A stretch of 64,000 bases of DNA. Origin: Lysobacteraceae bacterium 2PB (GTDB lineage: Bacteria > Pseudomonadota > Gammaproteobacteria > Xanthomonadales > Xanthomonadaceae). Location: positions 62,001-126,000 of the forward strand of contig SCMT01000008.1 of assembly GCA_005502915.1 (NCBI GenBank). Reading direction: 5' to 3'. The position numbers and the translations under genes were made by a program. Of the stretch, positions 32,714-41,958 are shown one piece after another. The notes under the pieces are model-generated. The model was not told the origin of the DNA. It searched no databases and worked only from the letters and a program-made list of their open reading frames with translations. The stretch's first letter is position 1. Every line of letters starts with the position of its first letter.

Positions 32714-33382
32714 ATGCCCCTGCTGCTGATCGCCGACGACCATCCACTGTTCAGGGCCGCGCTGCGCGGCGCGGCGGTGGACGCGGCGGACGACGTGCAG
32801 ACCTGCGAGGCGGCCTCGCTGGACGAGGTGCTGGCGACCCTGGACGCGCGCCCCGACGTCGACCTGGTGCTGCTCGACCTGCACATGCCCGGCAACCACG
32901 GACTGGCCGGGCTCGCCGCGATCCGCGCGCAGTATCCGGCGGTGGCGGTGGCGCTGGTCTCCGCGAACGAGGACCCGCAGATCATCCGCCGCGCGCTCGA
33001 CCACGGCGCCGCCGGCTACATCCCCAAGAGCGCCGGCCTCGACGATCTGCGCGACGCGATCCGCGCCGTGCTCGCCTGCGAGGAATGGCTGCCGCCGGCG
33101 CTGCGCCCGGCCGTCGCCCGGGCCCGCTCGACGCCCGACGACGCCGACCTCGCCGCGCGCCTCGCCAGCCTGACGCCGCAGCAGTTCCGCGTGCTCGCGC
33201 TGGTCGCCGAGGGCCTGCTCAACAAGCAGATCGCCGATCGCCTCGACGTGCAGGAACGCACGGTCAAGGCCCACCTCAGCGCGATCTTCGAAAAGCTCGG
33301 CGCACGCAATCGCACGCAGGCCAGCGTGATCCTGCGCGGCCTGGAGATCAGCGACCCCGCGCGGCAGACGGGCGACGCGTGA
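32714..33382 (+). CDS. LuxR/NarL-type response regulator (CrbR/ErdR-like)
   Basis: 222 residues from ATG 32714 (a TTG two codons earlier is rejected). The receiver domain has acidic pair DDHPLF, phosphoacceptor Asp in VLLDLHMPG, Thr/Ser in VSANED and Lys in YIPKSAG. The C-terminal LuxR helix-turn-helix is LTPQQFRVLALVAEGLLNKQ then IADRLDVQERTVKAHLSAIF. The overall pattern resembles ErdR/CrbR, which pair with sodium-solute-symporter hybrid kinases to control acetate use; such a kinase gene lies 2.3 kb away. The pairing is inference. Confidence 0.92.
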   Translation: MPLLLIADDHPLFRAALRGAAVDAADDVQTCEAASLDEVLATLDARPDVDLVLLDLHMPGNHGLAGLAAIRAQYPAVAVALVSANEDPQIIRRALDHGAAGYIPKSAGLDDLRDAIRAVLACEEWLPPALRPAVARARSTPDDADLAARLASLTPQQFRVLALVAEGLLNKQIADRLDVQERTVKAHLSAIFEKLGARNRTQASVILRGLEISDPARQTGDA

Positions 33383-34335
33383 CGCGCACGGCACGCGAGC
33401 GCGTCGAACGCCTGCTCCCCTGGCTGCTGACCGCGCTGTTCCTGCTCGGCATCGGTGGCTACGTCGTCTGGCGGTCAGCCGCGCATCGCGAGGCGCAGTC
33501 CATGCAGGCCGCGAAGCCCGCCGCCGCACGACCGCGCCCGTCCGCGCATCCCGCACCGCTGCCGGGCGCGCGTGTCGTCGAAACCACGCACTACGCGATC
33601 ACCAGCACCGCCGACGAGGAACAGACACGGCGCGTCGGCGAGGCCGTGGAGGCGCTGCACGCCGCCTACCTGGCGTGGTTTCCGGATGTCGCGCAGCGGC
33701 CGGCGAACGCCACGAAACTGCGGCTCACGCTGTACGCACACAAGGGCCAGTTCAGCGCGAACAACCGCAGCAGCCCCTGGGCGGAGGCCTACTATCTCGC
33801 GCCGGTCTCCTATGCGTACTACGCGAAGGATGGCGCGAATCCCTACCACTGGATGCTGCACGAGGCCACGCACCAGCTGAACAACGAGGTCGCTCGTTTC
33901 CCGAAGACGAAATGGATCGAGGAAGGCCTCGGTACGTATTTCGGCGCGAGCAGGATCGTGGACGGCCGCCTGCGGCCCGGCGAGATCGACGGGAATGCGT
34001 ATCCGATCTGGTGGCTGGACGGCATCGGCCTGAGCCGCGATCTCGATGCCGACATCGCCGCCGGCCACTGGATCCCGATCCGCGCGATCATCACCGGTCG
34101 CGATGCGCCGAGCATCCACAGCAACGTGAACCGCTACTACGTGCAGTACTGGAGCCTCACCCATTTCCTGTTCCACGGCGATGGCGGACGCCATGCGGAG
34201 GCCTATCGGCGGCTGATCGCCGAAGGCGGCACGCTGGAGAACTTCGAGCGCCTGATCGGCCCGGCCGACCGCATCGAACGCGACTGGTACCGGCATCTTC
34301 AGGACCAGATCGCGCAATCGCCATCACGGAATTGA
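33379..34335 (+). CDS. Membrane-anchored putative zinc metallopeptidase (DUF1570-like)
   Basis: 318 residues from GTG 33379, which overlaps the response-regulator stop (GTGA); no better start is available. One N-terminal membrane segment (about 13-31, LLPWLLTALFLLGIGGYVVW), an Ala/Pro linker, then a periplasmic domain. The motif HEATH (His161, Glu162, His165) is followed 16 to 17 residues later by EEGLGTYFG, which can supply the third ligand. This HExxH ... EG(L/F) pattern is that of DUF1570-type gluzincins. Substrate unknown. Tight coupling to the regulator suggests co-expression. Confidence 0.85.
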   Translation: MTRTARERVERLLPWLLTALFLLGIGGYVVWRSAAHREAQSMQAAKPAAARPRPSAHPAPLPGARVVETTHYAITSTADEEQTRRVGEAVEALHAAYLAWFPDVAQRPANATKLRLTLYAHKGQFSANNRSSPWAEAYYLAPVSYAYYAKDGANPYHWMLHEATHQLNNEVARFPKTKWIEEGLGTYFGASRIVDGRLRPGEIDGNAYPIWWLDGIGLSRDLDADIAAGHWIPIRAIITGRDAPSIHSNVNRYYVQYWSLTHFLFHGDGGRHAEAYRRLIAEGGTLENFERLIGPADRIERDWYRHLQDQIAQSPSRN

Positions 34336-34414
34336 AGCGCCCGCCGGCCCGTGCCCTTCCGTATGCGGCGCCTCGTGGACACAATCCGGCATCCCTGCCT
34401 GGAACGCCATCGCG

Positions 34415-34909
34415 ATGCGCATCCACCCGACTCGCCTCCTGCTCGCGCTTCTGATCGCCCTGTTCGCCAGCACCGTTCCTGCACTGCACGCACATGCGGG
34501 CGAGCCTGCGAAGGCGCAGGTGTCGCCGCAGGAAGCGAACGCCCGCGCGCTGTTCGAGCAGTTCGTGCGATTGACCGAAGCCTTCGACCCGGCCGTCATC
34601 GACCTCTACGCCGAGACCGCGAAGATCAGCAACCGCCGCATCTTCCCCGATGGCACCTCGCGCGAAATGTCGATGCCCGCGCCCAGCTACAAGACGCTGC
34701 TGCGCCAGGTGCTGCCGGTGGCGAAGGAACAGAACGACCTCGACCGTTACAGCGAGGTGCGCTACACCGTCGAAGGCGACAAGGTGCGGATCACCGCGAA
34801 GCGCTATTCGGTGATGAAGGATTACTCGGCGCCGCACACGCTGCTGGTCGGCCCGGACACCGATGGCACGTGGCGCATCCTGGAAGAGTCGGGCGAATCG
34901 CGGCCCTGA
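34415..34909 (+). CDS. Secreted protein of unknown function
   Basis: 164 residues. The signal peptide is MRIHPTRLLLALLIALFAST followed by VPALHAHA. The mature part is a small alpha/beta domain: ANARALFEQFVRLTEAFDPA, VIDLYAETAKISNRRIFPDG, RYTVEGDKVRITAKRYSVMK and a final GTWRILEESGESRP. The layout is reminiscent of NTF2/SnoaL-like folds, but no named family is recognised. It probably follows the metallopeptidase gene in one transcript (79-bp gap). Confidence 0.82.
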   Translation: MRIHPTRLLLALLIALFASTVPALHAHAGEPAKAQVSPQEANARALFEQFVRLTEAFDPAVIDLYAETAKISNRRIFPDGTSREMSMPAPSYKTLLRQVLPVAKEQNDLDRYSEVRYTVEGDKVRITAKRYSVMKDYSAPHTLLVGPDTDGTWRILEESGESRP

Positions 34910-34946
34910 GCGCGTTCCCTGTCATCCCGAGCGCAGCCGCTTGTCT

Positions 34947-35040
34947 TCCTCCCCCGCATGCGGGGGAGGATCGAGGTGGGGGCACGCGTCATGCGAGCGT
35001 GCAGCCCCCATCCCGACCTTCCCCCGCGCGCGGGGGAAGG
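34947..35040. repeat. Nested palindromic element between convergent genes
   Basis: Two perfect 24-bp palindromes, TCCTCCCCCGCA/TGCGGGGGAGGA (34947-34970) and CCTTCCCCCGCG/CGCGGGGGAAGG (35017-35040), flank an inner inverted repeat (GGTGGGGGC near 34975 with GCCCCCATCC near 35004). A lone half of another repeat (TGTCATCCCGAGCGCAG at 34920) precedes it. This REP-like unit lies between the ends of the secreted protein gene and the Nudix gene, and could end transcription from both. Confidence 0.85.
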
Positions 35041-35066
35041 AGAAAAGCGCAGGCGAATCGGTCGAC

Positions 35067-35555
35067 TCAGATCCGCGAATAGGTCCAAGACACCATCCGC
35101 CCGTCCCGATACGGCATCACGCCGTGGAAGGCGCGCGGATCGTCGTCGAACACCAGCGGCAGGAAATGGCGGTCGCCGTCCCACAGCGGCAGGTCGAGAA
35201 TGCGGTCGACCGGCACCCATTCCAGCGTGCCTTCGGGATTGCTCGTGAACGGCGTGCCGCTGAAACGGGTGACGACGAAGATGAAGCCCAGCCAGTCCTC
35301 GCCCTGCTTGCCGAAGCCGGGCCAGCTGATCGTGCCGCGCAGCGCGAGGTCCTCGCATTCGATGCCGGCTTCCTCGCGGATCTCGCGCCGCATCCCGGCG
35401 ACCACGTCCTCGTCCGGTTCGATCTTGCCGCCCAGGCCGTTGTACTTGCCCAGGTGCTGGTCGCCGGGACGCGCGTTGCGATGGATCAGCAGCGCCTGCG
35501 AACGATCCGGCGACAGCACGTAGCCCAAGGTGGCGACGATCGGCGTGTAGGGCAT
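35067..35555 (-). CDS. Nudix hydrolase, 8-oxo-dGTP diphosphatase type
   Basis: 162 residues from ATG 35555. The Nudix box GGKIEPDEDVVAGMRREIRE, continuing EAGI, is complete, with the catalytic RE-x2-EE glutamates. The N-terminal part TLGYVLSPDRSQALLIHRNA and the KYNGLGGKIE segment are those of MutT/NUDT1-like pyrophosphatases acting on oxidised purine nucleotides. The C-terminal LWDGDRHFLPLVFDDDPRAF and GVMPYRDGRMVSW fit the NUDT1-like subgroup. Substrate not proven. Confidence 0.92.
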   Translation of the reverse strand: MPYTPIVATLGYVLSPDRSQALLIHRNARPGDQHLGKYNGLGGKIEPDEDVVAGMRREIREEAGIECEDLALRGTISWPGFGKQGEDWLGFIFVVTRFSGTPFTSNPEGTLEWVPVDRILDLPLWDGDRHFLPLVFDDDPRAFHGVMPYRDGRMVSWTYSRI

Positions 35556-35609
35556 GTTACGGCCTCCGGTACGGGAGGCGCATTGTAAGCCGCGGGGCAA
35601 GCGGTGCCC

Positions 35610-35696
35610 TGTCATCGCGAGCGCGGCGAGGGACCTGTTTTTGATTTCTGCGAAATGCCGAACAACAGCAGGTCCCTCGCTGCGCTCGGGATGACA
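35610..35696. repeat. Inverted repeat with 28-bp arms before the hybrid kinase stop
   Basis: Left arm 35610-35637 (TGTCATCGCGAGCGCGGCGA, then GGGACCTG) and right arm 35669-35696 (CAGGTCCC, then TCGCTGCGCTCGGGATGACA), three or so mismatches, 31-bp spacer. A single half-copy (TGTCATCCCGAGCGCAG) is at 34920. The right arm ends two bases before the stop codon of the kinase gene, so the element could terminate that transcript. Confidence 0.85.
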
Positions 35697-35697
35697 T

Positions 35698-38600
35698 TCA
35701 TAGGCTGCGTGCCGCCAGCAGCCGCCTCAGCATCGACCGCAGCGCCAGCGCCTTCACCGGCTTGGGCAGCAGGCCCAGGCCATGCTCCAGCGCGACACGG
35801 CGCACCTCGCCGCTGTCGTCGGCGCTGAGGATCAGGCACGGACACGCGCCGAAGCGCGCACTCAGGCGCGCGTGCAGGGCGACGCCGGTATCGCCGTCGT
35901 CGAGGTGGTAGTCGAACAGCCACAGGTCCGCCAGGGACTCGGCCAACGCGGCTTCGGCCGCGGCACCGTCGGCGACCGCGACCACGCGGTACTGCCAGCC
36001 GGCGAGCACCGCGCACAGCGCGGCCAGCGCCTGCGGATCGTTGTCGACGACCAGCACGCGCAGGCCCGTCTCGCCGTCCTGCGACAGGCCCCCGATCGTC
36101 GCTTCGGGATGCACCGGCGCGACCGCATCGAGCGTGAGCGAGAACACGGTCCCGTGCCCGGTGCGACTGCGCAGGCCCAGCGGTGCGTCGAGCAGGCGCG
36201 CGATGCGGTCGGCGATCGCCAGCCCCAGGCCCAGGCCCTGCCCGGCCGCACCGTCGCCGCGACGGAATTCCTCGAAGATCGCGAGCTGCTCGGCCTCGGG
36301 AATGCCCGGGCCGGTGTCGTGCACCTCGATGCGCAGGCGCCCGCCGTCGCGGCGCACGCCCAGCAGCACGCCGCCCTGCGCGGTGTAGCGCACGGCATTG
36401 GCGAGGAAGTTCTGCAGCACGCGGCGCAGCAGTTGCGGATCGGTGCGCACCCACGCGCGCGTCGGGCGGACGCGGAACGCCAGGCCGCGCTCGGCGGCGA
36501 GTGCGCGGAATTCGGAGGCCAGCGGATCCAGCACCTCGGCCAGCGGGAACGCACGCGGCTGCGGCACCAGACCGCCAGCTTCGAGCCGCGACATGTCCAG
36601 GAGCCCGGCGAGCAGGTCGCCGGTGGAATCGAGCGCGCCGCGGATCTGCCGCGCGGTGCCGCGGCGCGCGTCGTCGGGCAGCTGTTCGGCCAGCGCATCG
36701 GTGAACAGCTGCGCGGCATGCAGCGGCTGCAGCAGGTCGTGGCCGATCGCGGCGAGGAAGCGGCTCTTGGCATCGTTCGCGCGCTCGGCGTCGGCCCGCG
36801 CCTGGTCGAGCCGCGCGGTACGATCGGCGACGCGCTGCTCCAGGGTTTCGTTGCTGCGGATCAGCGCGGCCTCGGTCTGGCGAAACGCGGTGACGTCGGT
36901 GAAGGTCGCGACGAAACCGCCGCCGGGCATCGGGTTGCCGCGGATTTCGATGACCATGCCGCCGGGGAACACCCGCTCGCTGACGTAGGGCGTGCCGGCG
37001 CGCATGTGGCGCAGGCGCTTGTCGACTTCGTCCTCGATCGCATCCACGTTCCAGCCATGGCGCAGGTTGTGGCGCAGCAGGTCGGCGATCGGCACGCCCA
37101 CGCGCAGCAGCGTGTCGGGATAGCCGAACAGTTCGGCGTAGCGCCGGTTCCACGCAACCAGGCGCAGTTCTCGGTCGACGACGCTAATGCCCTGGCTCAT
37201 GTTCTCCAACGCGGCTTCGAGCAGGCGCTGGTTGAAGCGCAGGTCCTGCGAAGCTTCGCCGACGATCGCGGCGACGGTGTCGAGGTCGCGGCCGGCCTCG
37301 CGTCGCGCAGCGTCCAGCAGCAGCCGCGCCGATGCGGCGCCGAGCACGGCTGCCAGTTCGCGCTCGAGCCGCGCCTCCTGCAGCGCCGGCACCGCCGCAT
37401 CGGCCCGCGCGCCGGACAGGGCGGCGTCGACGACTTCGCGGGCGAGGAAACGCCGGCCCACGTCGCGCAGCAGGTCGAGCGACAACCCGCGCGCACCGGC
37501 GCGGCGCGGCCCCGCCTGCCACCACGCGCTGCCGCGCGTCGACGCGATCCAGGTGACGACCACGCCCGCGAACAGGCTCATCACGACCGCGCGACCGAGG
37601 CGGCTCCACCCGGTCAGGCCGAAGAACGCATCCGGCGCGACCAGCGACCAGCCCCAGGGCCCTGTGCGCAGCCATTCGGCATGCACGCCGCGCGACTGCA
37701 CCAGCGACTCCACCATCACCGGCACCAGCAGCAGCCACATCCACAGCGCGACCGCCACGACGATGCCGAGCAGCACCGCGCGCGGCGGCGTCTGCGGGCG
37801 CCACAGCGCGAAGCCCAGCGCCGGGGCCAGCGCGGCCAGCGCGGAGAACGACAGCGCGCCGACATCGGCCAGCGCGTCGCTGCCGGCGATCAGGCGGCCG
37901 TAGCCCCAGGCGAGCAGGACGATGGCGAGGATGCCGACGCGCCTCTGCACCAGCACCGCACCGCGCAGGTCCGCCGATGCGGTCGCGGTCGTGCGGTTCG
38001 GCGCCCAGGGCCCGCGCAGCCAGAGCGGCGTGAGCCAGTGGTTGCCGATCATCAGACTGAGCGTGACGGTGCTGACGATCACCATGCCGGTGCCTGCGCT
38101 GAGCCCACCGAGGAAACCGAGCAACGCGAGTCCTTCGTGCCCCTGCGACAGCGGCAGCGCCAGCACGTACAGGTCGGAGGGCACGCCCTGCGCACCGAGC
38201 AGCGCATCGCCGGCGCGCGCCAGCGGCAGGATCGGCAGCGCGATCAGCACGAGGTACAGCGGGAACAGCCAGCGCGCGCGCAGCACGTCGCGTTCGTCGC
38301 GGCATTCCACCGCGCCGACGTGGAACTGGTGCGGCAGGGTGAACATCGCCAGCACGCCGAGCAGCACCAGTGGGCCGAAACCGGACAGGTCGGTCTGTGC
38401 GACGGGCTGGACGGGCGCGTTGGCGAGATCGGTCGGCAGCGAGATCGCGAACAGGCCGATCGCCAGCATCGCGCCGAGCTTGAGCAGCGCCTCGAAGGCC
38501 ATCGCAAGGATCAGCCCGCGGTTGTGCTCGGCCGCGCTGGCGCTGCGCGTGCCGAACAGCATCGCGAACGCCGCCATCGCCAGCGCCACGTACAGCGCGC

Positions 38601-39087
38601 TGTCCTGCCACGCCGGCACCTGCGCGGCATCGTCGCGTACGAGCAGCGCGAAGCTCATCGCCACCGCTTTCAGCTGCAGCGCGATGTACGGGACGATGCC
38701 GAGCACGGCGACGAAGGTGACGCCCGCCGCGAGCCAGCCGTCCTGGCCGAGCCGGCTGGCGACGAAGTCCGCGATCGAGGTGCTGTTGCTCTCGCGGACC
38801 AGGCGCACCAGGCGCATCAGCAGGCCGATGCCGAAGACGTACAGGAGGATCGTGCCGATGAAGGTGGGCGGCAGCGGCCAGCCCGAGCGCGCGGCCTGGG
38901 TGACCGTGCCGAAGAAGGTCCATGAGGTGCAGTACACCGCCAGCGACAGCGTGTAGACCACGGCCCAGCCTCGCGCGAAGGCCTGCGGCCGGCGCTCGCC
39001 GATCACGGCGACGGCGAACATCAGGCCCAGCCACGCCAATCCGGCGACGATGACGCCGCCGACGCTCAGCATCGCGATGGCCTGCAC
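35698..39087 (-). CDS. Hybrid histidine kinase with sodium:solute symporter domain (CrbS/MxtR-like)
   Basis: 1129 residues from GTG 39087; ATG 39072 is an equally possible start, and no clear ribosome site is seen for either. Residues about 1-500 form a 12- to 13-helix SSSF transporter domain (TSWTFFGTVTQAARSGWPLP; TSIADFVASRLGQDG). A PAS domain (about 635-745), then HisKA with His783 in AAIGHDLLQPLHAAQLF, then the HATPase domain (NFLANAVRYTAQGG, DTGPGIPEAE, GLGLGLAIADR), and a C-terminal receiver with Asp1059 in LWLFDYHLDD follow. Such kinases (CrbS, MxtR) sense or transport small carbon sources and control acetate metabolism through a LuxR-type regulator. A matching regulator is at 32714. 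Confidence 0.93.
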   Translation of the reverse strand: MQAIAMLSVGGVIVAGLAWLGLMFAVAVIGERRPQAFARGWAVVYTLSLAVYCTSWTFFGTVTQAARSGWPLPPTFIGTILLYVFGIGLLMRLVRLVRESNSTSIADFVASRLGQDGWLAAGVTFVAVLGIVPYIALQLKAVAMSFALLVRDDAAQVPAWQDSALYVALAMAAFAMLFGTRSASAAEHNRGLILAMAFEALLKLGAMLAIGLFAISLPTDLANAPVQPVAQTDLSGFGPLVLLGVLAMFTLPHQFHVGAVECRDERDVLRARWLFPLYLVLIALPILPLARAGDALLGAQGVPSDLYVLALPLSQGHEGLALLGFLGGLSAGTGMVIVSTVTLSLMIGNHWLTPLWLRGPWAPNRTTATASADLRGAVLVQRRVGILAIVLLAWGYGRLIAGSDALADVGALSFSALAALAPALGFALWRPQTPPRAVLLGIVVAVALWMWLLLVPVMVESLVQSRGVHAEWLRTGPWGWSLVAPDAFFGLTGWSRLGRAVVMSLFAGVVVTWIASTRGSAWWQAGPRRAGARGLSLDLLRDVGRRFLAREVVDAALSGARADAAVPALQEARLERELAAVLGAASARLLLDAARREAGRDLDTVAAIVGEASQDLRFNQRLLEAALENMSQGISVVDRELRLVAWNRRYAELFGYPDTLLRVGVPIADLLRHNLRHGWNVDAIEDEVDKRLRHMRAGTPYVSERVFPGGMVIEIRGNPMPGGGFVATFTDVTAFRQTEAALIRSNETLEQRVADRTARLDQARADAERANDAKSRFLAAIGHDLLQPLHAAQLFTDALAEQLPDDARRGTARQIRGALDSTGDLLAGLLDMSRLEAGGLVPQPRAFPLAEVLDPLASEFRALAAERGLAFRVRPTRAWVRTDPQLLRRVLQNFLANAVRYTAQGGVLLGVRRDGGRLRIEVHDTGPGIPEAEQLAIFEEFRRGDGAAGQGLGLGLAIADRIARLLDAPLGLRSRTGHGTVFSLTLDAVAPVHPEATIGGLSQDGETGLRVLVVDNDPQALAALCAVLAGWQYRVVAVADGAAAEAALAESLADLWLFDYHLDDGDTGVALHARLSARFGACPCLILSADDSGEVRRVALEHGLGLLPKPVKALALRSMLRRLLAARSL

Positions 39088-39275
39088 GGAGAGGGCATGT
39101 CGTCCCGGGCGGGTGTGGACGGGTCGGGGCGAGGATAGCGTGGCCGCGCGCTCATCGGAGGTCCGTGCAAGGGCTCGGACGCGATGCTGGGTCTTCGATC
39201 ACGTCCTCGATCGCGACGTCCCGTGCGGCCGGCGGACGGGGTCGAGCGGCACGCTGCAGGCCGCGACCGGATCGG

Positions 39276-39812
39276 TCAGGCGCTTTCCTGCACGCCGTCG
39301 GTCTCGGCAGTGTCCTCGTTCGCCGCCTCGGCCTCGGGCTTGGGCGCCGGACGCAGCACGTCGATCAGCAGGCGCTCGGTGGCGTCGAGGTCGGGCACCA
39401 GCGCGGTGTCGTCGTTGAACAGCACGCGCAGCTTGATGCCGTCGGGCAGGCTTTCGAGGTGCTCGCTGTCGAAGATCATGTTCTCACGGGTGATCGTGAC
39501 CAGGCGCGGGAAGCCCTGCGCCACCAGCGCGAAGTAAGGCATCTTCGGGTCGCCGCCGAGCGCCTTGATCACGATGACCTTGGTGCCGATGGCCGCACCT
39601 TCGGTGTGCGTGCCGGCAATGCGCGCGTAGGACACCAGCGGCAGGCGCCAGCCGCGCCAGCGGATCTGGCCGAGCAGCCAGTCCGGCGCGTTCTCGATCG
39701 GCTCCGGATCGGCGTACGACAGCACTTCGACGGTCGCAGCGTTCGGCAGCAGCAGCTGCGAACCCGCGATCTGGATCAGCACGCCTCGGATGTCGTTGGC
39801 TTGGGTGTTCAC
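39276..39812 (-). CDS. chpC: CheW-like protein of the Pil-Chp system (ChpC type)
   Basis: 178 residues from GTG 39812; there is no ATG near, and the gene follows chpB by 37 bp. One CheW domain: GVLIQIAGSQLLLPNAATVE for the first subdomain, PDWLLGQIRWRGWRLPLVSY for the second, then YFALVAQGFPRLVTITRENM. The C-terminal tail is acidic, Glu/Ala-rich. In Pseudomonas, chpC is the last of the chp genes and encodes a second CheW-like adaptor linking receptor(s) to ChpA. Position and family agree. Confidence 0.85.
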   Translation of the reverse strand: MNTQANDIRGVLIQIAGSQLLLPNAATVEVLSYADPEPIENAPDWLLGQIRWRGWRLPLVSYARIAGTHTEGAAIGTKVIVIKALGGDPKMPYFALVAQGFPRLVTITRENMIFDSEHLESLPDGIKLRVLFNDDTALVPDLDATERLLIDVLRPAPKPEAEAANEDTAETDGVQESA

Positions 39813-39849
39813 GGTGTACTCGCTTCGAATCTCGTGGCGGGGACGACGG

Positions 39850-41958
39850 TCAGCTCGGCCAGCGCGCGGCGAGCCTGCCTGCCAGCTCCACCGGCAGGCC
39901 GGAGGGCACGCCACGCGAGCGCAGCACGGCGCAGGCGGCACCGTCGTAGCAGTCTTCCGGCGTCTGCGCGGCGACCAGGGTGCCGGTGGCGGTGGCGGCC
40001 ATCGCCGCGTCGATCAGCGCCGGATCGCTGCCGCTGAGGAAGACGATGGCGCTGTCGCCCGGCGGCAGGGCCGCGAAGATGGCAGTGGCGCCACCCGCTT
40101 CCGGCACGAAGCGCAGGCGTCCGCCGCCGGCAGGTTCGACACCGACGCTGTCGGGCATGAAATAGATGGTGCCGGGGTTCGCACTCGCACCGCTGGCAGC
40201 GAGGGCCACGGGCAGCGCCGACGCGCGCTCCATCTGCGCGACCAGGCGGTCGTAGCGCCCGCCCTGCAGGTGCAGGCGGACCAGCACGGCGGCCGGGAAG
40301 TCGGCGGGAATCGACGACAGCAGCTGGCGGGCAGGATCCGGACCACCGAGCCCGGCTTCGATCAGCACGACACCGGCCGTCTCGGCACCCGACAGCGGCG
40401 GCAGCGGCGGCGGGCCGGAGGCGGCGAGCGGCGGCGGCGCGATCGACGGCACCACCGGCGCGGCCGGCGTCACCATGTCGAGGGCCGGCGGCAGCGGATC
40501 GTCATCGAGCAGGAAGGGGTTGTCGCCGGAGCCGCGCTTCACGTCGTCCTCGATCTCGACCAGCGACAGGCTGGAGATCCGCGCTTCGAGCGCGCTGAGG
40601 TCGTGGCTGGCGGGTTTCGGCTTGTCCGCGGCCGCCGGCACGGCGATCGGCGCATCCTCCACCGGCGCGAGCGACAGCTCGCCCAGCGAAAAGGTCGGGG
40701 CAGCGGCCGGCGCAGGCGCGGCATCCACCGGCTCGGCGGCGGATGCAGGCAGCGGCGGCGGCAGGTTCGGAGACGACATCGGCGCAGCGGGCGCGGAACC
40801 GACGGCCTCGGACGCCGGCACGTCATCGGCGGCCGCCATGCTCCTGGCGATCAGTTCTTCGAACGACAGCACCGTCTCCGGATCGCGCTTGGGCGCGGGT
40901 GCCTGCACCGACTCGAAATCCATCGCGGCGGCATCGAAATCGTCGAAACGGATCTCGGGCAGCGGTTCGGTCGGCGCGGCGCGGTCGTTGGACAGCGTTT
41001 CGAGGAAGAACGCGTCATCGTCGAGCTGCAGACCGGTGGCCACAGGGGCGGATTCGGCGGGCGCGGCAGCGGCCGGCGCATCGAAATCGAACGCCTCCAG
41101 CGACAGCGGCGCATCGGCGTCCGGCGTGTCGTCGAAGCTTGCCTCATCCATGGCGTCGATCGAAATCGATTCGATCGGCGCGTGCGAGACGTCGGGGGCG
41201 CCGAAGTCGACGGCCTCGATGTTGAACGCTTCGATATTGAAGGCCTCGCCGTCGGCGGCCTCCATTTCGAGGGATTCGATCTCGAGCGCGCCGAAGGACA
41301 CGCGCGGGGCTTCCGCAGGGGCGGGCGGCGCAGGAGTGGCCGCAGGCGCAGGCGCTGGTTGCGCGGTCGGCGCGGGCGCGACCGGAATGGCGTCGAGCAG
41401 TGCGGCATCGAGCACGGCCGGATCCAGTCCGGGCGCGGGCGTCCGCGCGTCGGCAGGCATGCCATCGGCGGGCACGCTGTCGGCGTGGGCCACGGCTTCC
41501 TGGGTGAAGCGCGCCATGTCGACATTCGCATAGGCTGCCGACGGCGCCGGCACCTTGCCGGGCGAAGGTTGCCAGTCGGCCTCGTTCTCGGCACCGGGCG
41601 GCAGCACGTTGGAATCGCGGCGCAGCTTAGCCGACAGGTGGCGAACCCAGCGCTGGGCATCCCAGCCGCTGCGGTGCGCGGCGACATCCGCTTCGTCGAA
41701 GATCACGATCATCGACGGATCGACCAGGATGTCGTCGAAGTTGTCGAGCGAGGCCTCGATGCTGGGCTCGAGCGCGATCAGCAGGGCCTGCGGACGGAGC
41801 GCGCGCAATGCGGCCTCGTCCGTCGCGGCGGGATCGACCGCCACGATCAGCTCGGCGCCGGCCTGGCGCACCGCATCGGCGAGGTTGTCGGCGGCCTTGC
41901 CCGGTCGCGCGAGCAGCGCGACGCGGGTCCCTGCACCGATGTTGGGCACGTCAGCCAT
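39850..41958 (-). CDS. chpB: ChpB-like protein: degenerate CheB methylesterase with long acidic linker
   Basis: 702 residues, about twice a normal CheB. Residues about 1-115 look like a degenerate receiver ([20 protein letters not shown]). Residues about 120-510 are low-complexity Ala/Pro/Asp/Glu, with repeated short motifs such as [16 protein letters not shown] and [14 protein letters not shown], probably disordered. Residues about 525-702 align with the CheB esterase domain, but IGASTGG is replaced by IEAGLGG, so the catalytic Ser is Gly536; His563 is kept (LVRLHLQ). Methylesterase activity is unlikely. It overlaps chpA by 8 bp. It may act as a scaffold. Confidence 0.82.
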   Translation of the reverse strand: MADVPNIGAGTRVALLARPGKAADNLADAVRQAGAELIVAVDPAATDEAALRALRPQALLIALEPSIEASLDNFDDILVDPSMIVIFDEADVAAHRSGWDAQRWVRHLSAKLRRDSNVLPPGAENEADWQPSPGKVPAPSAAYANVDMARFTQEAVAHADSVPADGMPADARTPAPGLDPAVLDAALLDAIPVAPAPTAQPAPAPAATPAPPAPAEAPRVSFGALEIESLEMEAADGEAFNIEAFNIEAVDFGAPDVSHAPIESISIDAMDEASFDDTPDADAPLSLEAFDFDAPAAAAPAESAPVATGLQLDDDAFFLETLSNDRAAPTEPLPEIRFDDFDAAAMDFESVQAPAPKRDPETVLSFEELIARSMAAADDVPASEAVGSAPAAPMSSPNLPPPLPASAAEPVDAAPAPAAAPTFSLGELSLAPVEDAPIAVPAAADKPKPASHDLSALEARISSLSLVEIEDDVKRGSGDNPFLLDDDPLPPALDMVTPAAPVVPSIAPPPLAASGPPPLPPLSGAETAGVVLIEAGLGGPDPARQLLSSIPADFPAAVLVRLHLQGGRYDRLVAQMERASALPVALAASGASANPGTIYFMPDSVGVEPAGGGRLRFVPEAGGATAIFAALPPGDSAIVFLSGSDPALIDAAMAATATGTLVAAQTPEDCYDGAACAVLRSRGVPSGLPVELAGRLAARWPS

